Below, piece by piece: positions 6,743 to 9,902 of a DNA stretch of 9,902 bases. Position 1 is the first letter of the stretch, and each line of letters opens with the position of its first letter. Made by a program: the position numbers and the translations under genes. The notes beneath the pieces were generated by a model, which was not told the origin of the DNA, did no database searches, and was given only the letters and a program-made list of their open reading frames with translations. Source of the DNA: Lactobacillus sp. UBA5804 (GTDB taxonomy: Bacteria; Bacillota; Bacilli; Lactobacillales; Lactobacillaceae); the NCBI GenBank assembly GCA_002418055.1, contig DIDI01000045.1, positions 36,096-45,997 on the forward strand. The letters are read 5' to 3'.

Positions 6743-7585
6743 ATGCCAGAGTTAGCAGAAGTGGAGACCGTTCGGCGGACGCTATTACCCTTAATTCAGA
6801 ATAAAGTGATTGCGAAGGTTATCCTATGGTATCCGAAGATTGTTGCAACAGATCATACCGCTTTCAGTCGGCAGTTAGTGGGAAAGAAAATTGTAACCAT
6901 TGATCGTTATGCAAAATTCTTGGAAATTCGATTATCCGGTCATTTGACGCTCGTGTCGCACTTAAGAATGGAGGGTAAGTATCGGCTTACATCACAAGCG
7001 ACACCTAAAGGAAAACATGATCATGTTGAATTTGTTTTTGTGGATGGGTCAGCACTACGCTACAATGATGTGCGGAAATTTGGGCGCATGCAGCTGGTTC
7101 CGACTGGTCAAGAACGGGCTCTGACGGGAATTAATAAATTGGGTCCAGATGCTTTGACTGCAGCATTTACGACCAAATATTTGGTAGCGGCATTACATAA
7201 GAAAAAGAAAAATATCAAGTCGACGCTGCTTGATCAGACTGTGGTTAGTGGTCTAGGCAATATTTATGCTGATGAAGTGTTATGGCGCGCTAAAATTCAT
7301 CCTTTAAGCTGGGCAAATTCAATTCCAGCAAGTCGTTTGCGAATTCTGCATGATGAGATTGTTCGATTATTAAAAGCAGCAATTGCTGCGGGTGGCACTA
7401 CCGTCCATTCCTATTTGGATGCCACTGGACGAACGGGCGGTTTCCAACCACAGTTAAAAGTTTATGGTCACGCAGAAGAGCCGTGTGAACGATGTCAGAG
7501 GCCATTAGTTAAAATTAAAGTGAATGCCCGCGGGACGACTTTTTGTCCACACTGTCAGAAGGAATATTTATGGTCACCGTATTAG
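6743..7585 (+). CDS. mutM: formamidopyrimidine-DNA glycosylase / AP lyase MutM (Fpg)
   Basis: MutM excises 8-oxoguanine and formamidopyrimidines from DNA and cleaves the abasic site by beta,delta-elimination. The 280-residue length is normal. After removal of Met1 the proline P2 is the Schiff-base nucleophile, followed by E3. Other expected residues are K58 (RYAKFLEI at 55-62), the LRM wedge with M76, R111 in VRKFGR at 110-115, and N173 in the helix-two-turn-helix SGLGNIYADEVLW at 169-181. The C-terminal zinc finger has C248, C251, C268 and C271, with R263 in the turn. One oddity: the start reads MPELAEVETVRR, with alanine at position 5 where the family almost always has proline. AGGTGG at 6733-6738 overlaps the polA stop and serves as ribosome binding site, so the two genes are probably coupled. 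The end overlaps coaE by 16 bases. Confidence 0.97.
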   Translation: MPELAEVETVRRTLLPLIQNKVIAKVILWYPKIVATDHTAFSRQLVGKKIVTIDRYAKFLEIRLSGHLTLVSHLRMEGKYRLTSQATPKGKHDHVEFVFVDGSALRYNDVRKFGRMQLVPTGQERALTGINKLGPDALTAAFTTKYLVAALHKKKKNIKSTLLDQTVVSGLGNIYADEVLWRAKIHPLSWANSIPASRLRILHDEIVRLLKAAIAAGGTTVHSYLDATGRTGGFQPQLKVYGHAEEPCERCQRPLVKIKVNARGTTFCPHCQKEYLWSPY

Positions 7586-8172
7586 GAATTACAGGCGGTA
7601 TCGCAACGGGAAAATCGACGGTTGATGCATTTTTGAGAGAAAAGCAATTACCGATTGTCGATAGCGATGCTATTGCTCACCAGTTATTAGCACCAGGAGC
7701 AGCAGGCTGGGTTAATGTGAAGACAACCTTTGGCGAGCAATTTTTGAATGCTGACCAAACGATTAATCGGGCTGCCTTAGGGCGCTATGTCTTTACCAAC
7801 CCTGAGGCGCTAGCAAAATTAAATGCGCTCAACCATCCACTCATTTATGCTGAGATTAAGCGGCAAGTTGCTGTTTATCGCCAGCAAGGCACTGCGCTAA
7901 TTGTGTTTGATGCCCCCCTCATGTATGAAACTGGGGGTGAGAAGTTGTGCGATTATGTCCTGGTGGTAACCACAACAGCTACTTTACAATTAAAACGGTT
8001 GATGACACGTAATCAGCTCAGCCCTGCAGCAGCGCTGGCACGGATTCATAGTCAATTGCCATTGGCCGTTAAAATTGCCAAAGCTGATTTTGTCATTAAT
8101 AATGTTGGTAATAAGGCTGATCTAAGAAGGAAGCTGGATCAAGTCATTGCCAGCATAGAAAGCGAGGGGTAA
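7570..8172 (+). CDS. coaE: dephospho-CoA kinase CoaE
   Basis: CoaE phosphorylates the 3'-hydroxyl of the ribose of dephospho-CoA with ATP, the last step of coenzyme A synthesis, in the cytosol. With the start at 7570 the protein has 200 residues, the usual size. The Walker A loop is GGIATGKST at 9-17 (K15), followed by VDSDAIAHQLL at 30-40 with D31 and D33 for substrate and metal binding. VFDAPLMYETGG at 112-123 is the conserved central block, and the lid region RLMTRNQLSPAAALARIHSQLP spans 143-164. I chose ATG 7570 because AAGGAA at 7559-7564 lies five bases upstream and the protein then begins MVTVLGITGG, as in the family. The frame also allows a TTG at 7543, which would add nine residues without a good ribosome binding site. 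The gene overlaps the mutM end by 16 bases, implying coupling. Confidence 0.95.
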   Translation: MVTVLGITGGIATGKSTVDAFLREKQLPIVDSDAIAHQLLAPGAAGWVNVKTTFGEQFLNADQTINRAALGRYVFTNPEALAKLNALNHPLIYAEIKRQVAVYRQQGTALIVFDAPLMYETGGEKLCDYVLVVTTTATLQLKRLMTRNQLSPAAALARIHSQLPLAVKIAKADFVINNVGNKADLRRKLDQVIASIESEG

Positions 8173-8174
8173 TC

Positions 8175-8642
8175 ATGGAATGCCCAAATTGTCATAAAAA
8201 TGCTTCAAGAGTGATTGATTCACGCCCTAGTGATGAGAATCGCGCTATTCGTAGACGTCGTGAATGTGAAAACTGTGGTTTTCGTTTTACAACCTTTGAA
8301 AGAATTGAAACTGCACCATTATTAGTTATTAAGACTGATGGCACGAGAGAACCATTTGATCGCAAAAAGATCTTGCATGGTGTGATGGCTGCTGGTCAGA
8401 AACGTCCTATTTCTAGCGACCAATTTGAGAGTTTAGTTGACCATGTTGAAAATCGCATCCGTAAACAAGGTGTGAGCGAAATTTCATCGAAAAAAATTGG
8501 TCAACTTGTGATGGATGAGTTGGCACGTTTGGATGATGTTGCTTATATTCGATTTGCATCAATTTATCGTGAATTTAAGGATATGTCTAGTTTTATGAAG
8601 ACAATGGAAGACATGATTGCCAAGCGTGAAAGGGAGAAATAA
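8175..8642 (+). CDS. nrdR: transcriptional repressor NrdR
   Basis: NrdR is a nucleotide-sensing repressor of ribonucleotide reductase genes: with dATP bound it represses nrd promoters through NrdR boxes. The 155-residue length is standard. The N-terminal zinc ribbon has C3, C6, C31 and C34, with the DNA-contacting basic run RAIRRRRE at 23-30. An ATP-cone domain spans about 49-139, starting VIKTDGTREPFDRKKI at 51-66, with the conserved YIRFASIYREF at 124-134. The ATG lies two bases after the coaE stop, and GAGGGG at 8164-8169 is the ribosome binding site, five bases upstream. I see no NrdR-box-like pair of palindromes in the gaps of this window, so its targets are likely elsewhere. The setting next to polA and dnaB suggests that dNTP control is co-expressed with replication genes. 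Confidence 0.98.
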   Translation: MECPNCHKNASRVIDSRPSDENRAIRRRRECENCGFRFTTFERIETAPLLVIKTDGTREPFDRKKILHGVMAAGQKRPISSDQFESLVDHVENRIRKQGVSEISSKKIGQLVMDELARLDDVAYIRFASIYREFKDMSSFMKTMEDMIAKREREK

Positions 8643-8644
8643 TC

Positions 8645-9902
8645 ATGTTCGAAAGTTCAAATCCGAAGATGCCTTATTTTGTTGCCAACCAGGTGACCAT
8701 CTTCCCGAACCATCTAAAAGTACTCATTAAACTTTATCAGCCGATTATCGGTAATACGGCTTTAGCCTTATTTCAAACCCTGGTGCAAAATTTTGACAGT
8801 TATGAGATGCTGGCCGATGCTCAGCCACTTTACTTATTACAAGAACAGCTAGATTGTCGGCTACAAACTTTTTTTCAGGCATTACACCGACTAGAAGCGG
8901 TAGGACTCGTCAAGACGTTTCTTCAGCACAACGTGCATGGTGACGTGTTGGTTTTTTCCGTGCAACAAGTGCCTAGCGCGAGTGCTTTTTTTGCCACTTC
9001 ATTGTTGGCGAGTTTGCTCAAAGAAAAAATGGGGACCGTAACTTTTCAGCGGCTCAGTCATCAATTTAGTCAAGAAGCACGGACTCACCGTAAAAAAGTG
9101 GCCAATTTACAAGAAGTTTCGGCTAATTTTTTTGAGGTTTTTCGTTTGCCAAGTGATGAAGCCATCAACCCTTCAACTGAGGTGGTAACAGCAGCGCATG
9201 ACAACCAAGTTGGACCAACTCAAGTTGCTAAAATTAGCCAACCTAAAACTTACGATTGGGCGTTTTTGACGGAATTATTTCAACGTTATCAAATTACTGC
9301 TGATGAAGTGCAGACTAAAAAGGCCGATTTAGCCAGTCTAATGAGTAGTTATGGCTTGTCTGAACAAGAGCTAGTTGATGAAATTCTGCCGACGCTTCAT
9401 GGAAACCATAAGTTGGATTTAGTACAAATTAAACGCACGCTAGCAGTTAACTACCGGGCGACAACTGGACAGCGAGCCGTTAAGGCGCAATTAGCGGCTA
9501 ATGCGCAGCAACCCGCGGGAAATAAGCTGCAGCAGCAGGACCAAGCTTTGCTGACTGAAGTACGTCAGTATGCACCTATGGCTTATTTATATCATTTGCG
9601 TGAGCAACGTGGTGGCAGGGTGACGTCTTTTGAAAAGTCGCTGGTTCTAGATCTCAATTCGGTCTGGGGATTTTCTGATGAAGTGATTAACTTGTTACTT
9701 CATACTGCTTTAGCCAATAATAGTACCCTGAACCGTAAATTCGTTGAAGCCATTGCCAATAGTTGGATTCAAAATGGCGTTGCGACTGGTCAGCAGGCGT
9801 TAAACTATTTGGCAAAGCGGCAAAAAAAGCAGCAACAACCGCGTCAGCGTCGCAAACGCTTGGAGCGTGGCACTGATTGGTCCAAGAAACGGGCGGAGAT
9901 CA
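8645..9902 (+). CDS. dnaB: DnaB-type replication initiation and membrane attachment protein (helicase loading, 3' partial)
   Basis: The frame is open from ATG 8645 to the right edge, giving 419 visible residues; full-length relatives have roughly 430-470, so little is missing. This is the Firmicutes DnaB, which is not the replicative helicase: with DnaD and DnaI it loads the DnaC helicase at oriC and at restarted forks. The N-terminal winged-helix part (about 8-165) includes HLKVLIKLYQPIIGNTALAL at 23-42. A middle segment has YDWAFLTELFQRYQI at 203-217. The C-terminal DnaB/DnaD domain (about 303-390) has SVWGFSDEVINLLLHTALAN at 339-358 and NRKFVEAIANSWIQNGV at 363-379. A very basic, glutamine-rich tail follows from 391 (KRQKKQQQPRQRRKR). 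GGGAG at 8632-8636 lies eight bases before the ATG, which is two bases after the nrdR stop. dnaI is the expected next gene. Confidence 0.93.
   Translation, partial: MFESSNPKMPYFVANQVTIFPNHLKVLIKLYQPIIGNTALALFQTLVQNFDSYEMLADAQPLYLLQEQLDCRLQTFFQALHRLEAVGLVKTFLQHNVHGDVLVFSVQQVPSASAFFATSLLASLLKEKMGTVTFQRLSHQFSQEARTHRKKVANLQEVSANFFEVFRLPSDEAINPSTEVVTAAHDNQVGPTQVAKISQPKTYDWAFLTELFQRYQITADEVQTKKADLASLMSSYGLSEQELVDEILPTLHGNHKLDLVQIKRTLAVNYRATTGQRAVKAQLAANAQQPAGNKLQQQDQALLTEVRQYAPMAYLYHLREQRGGRVTSFEKSLVLDLNSVWGFSDEVINLLLHTALANNSTLNRKFVEAIANSWIQNGVATGQQALNYLAKRQKKQQQPRQRRKRLERGTDWSKKRAEI

Overview
The window looks like core chromosome of a low-GC Gram-positive bacterium, most likely a lactic acid bacterium of the family Lactobacillaceae. 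The reasons are protein sequences typical of Firmicutes (EcsB, TrmB, YtpP, YtpR, MurC, a Bacillus-type PolA, and the DnaB-type replication initiation protein found only in Firmicutes), strong Shine-Dalgarno sites, and a gene order resembling the trmB-ytpP-ytpR-murC and polA-mutM-coaE-nrdR-dnaB neighbourhoods of Bacillus and lactobacilli. All genes are on the + strand and tightly packed. I see no mobile element, CRISPR array, tRNA, rRNA or riboswitch, and no gene-free stretch longer than about 110 bases.

Layout: (1) 1-1515, the 3' part of ecsB (ABC transporter membrane subunit, cut by the left edge) directly abutting trmB (tRNA m7G46 methyltransferase). (2) 1516-2608, a possible promoter, a YtpP-like thioredoxin with a WCGDC active site, ytpR (free-standing tRNA-binding domain protein), and a strong intrinsic terminator. 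(3) 2609-4011, a likely extended -10 promoter, murC (peptidoglycan precursor ligase), and a second intrinsic terminator. (4) 4012-9902, a likely extended -10 promoter, then polA, mutM, coaE, nrdR and dnaB with gaps of 8 bases or less or an overlap. dnaB runs off the right edge with about 419 codons visible.

The last block reads as one operon for DNA synthesis and repair: Pol I for gap filling and Okazaki processing, Fpg/MutM for 8-oxoguanine removal, NrdR for control of deoxynucleotide supply, and DnaB for helicase loading at origins and restarted forks, with CoaE (last step of coenzyme A synthesis) embedded. The upstream blocks serve membrane transport, tRNA modification, redox balance and cell-wall synthesis.

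I found no previously undescribed system. The points worth a second look are modest: an unusual residue 5 in MutM, a consensus Shine-Dalgarno with a six-codon minigene inside polA, a probably inactive proofreading domain in PolA, the WCGDC thioredoxin site, and gene losses relative to Bacillus synteny (the Bacillus order is recalled, not checked).
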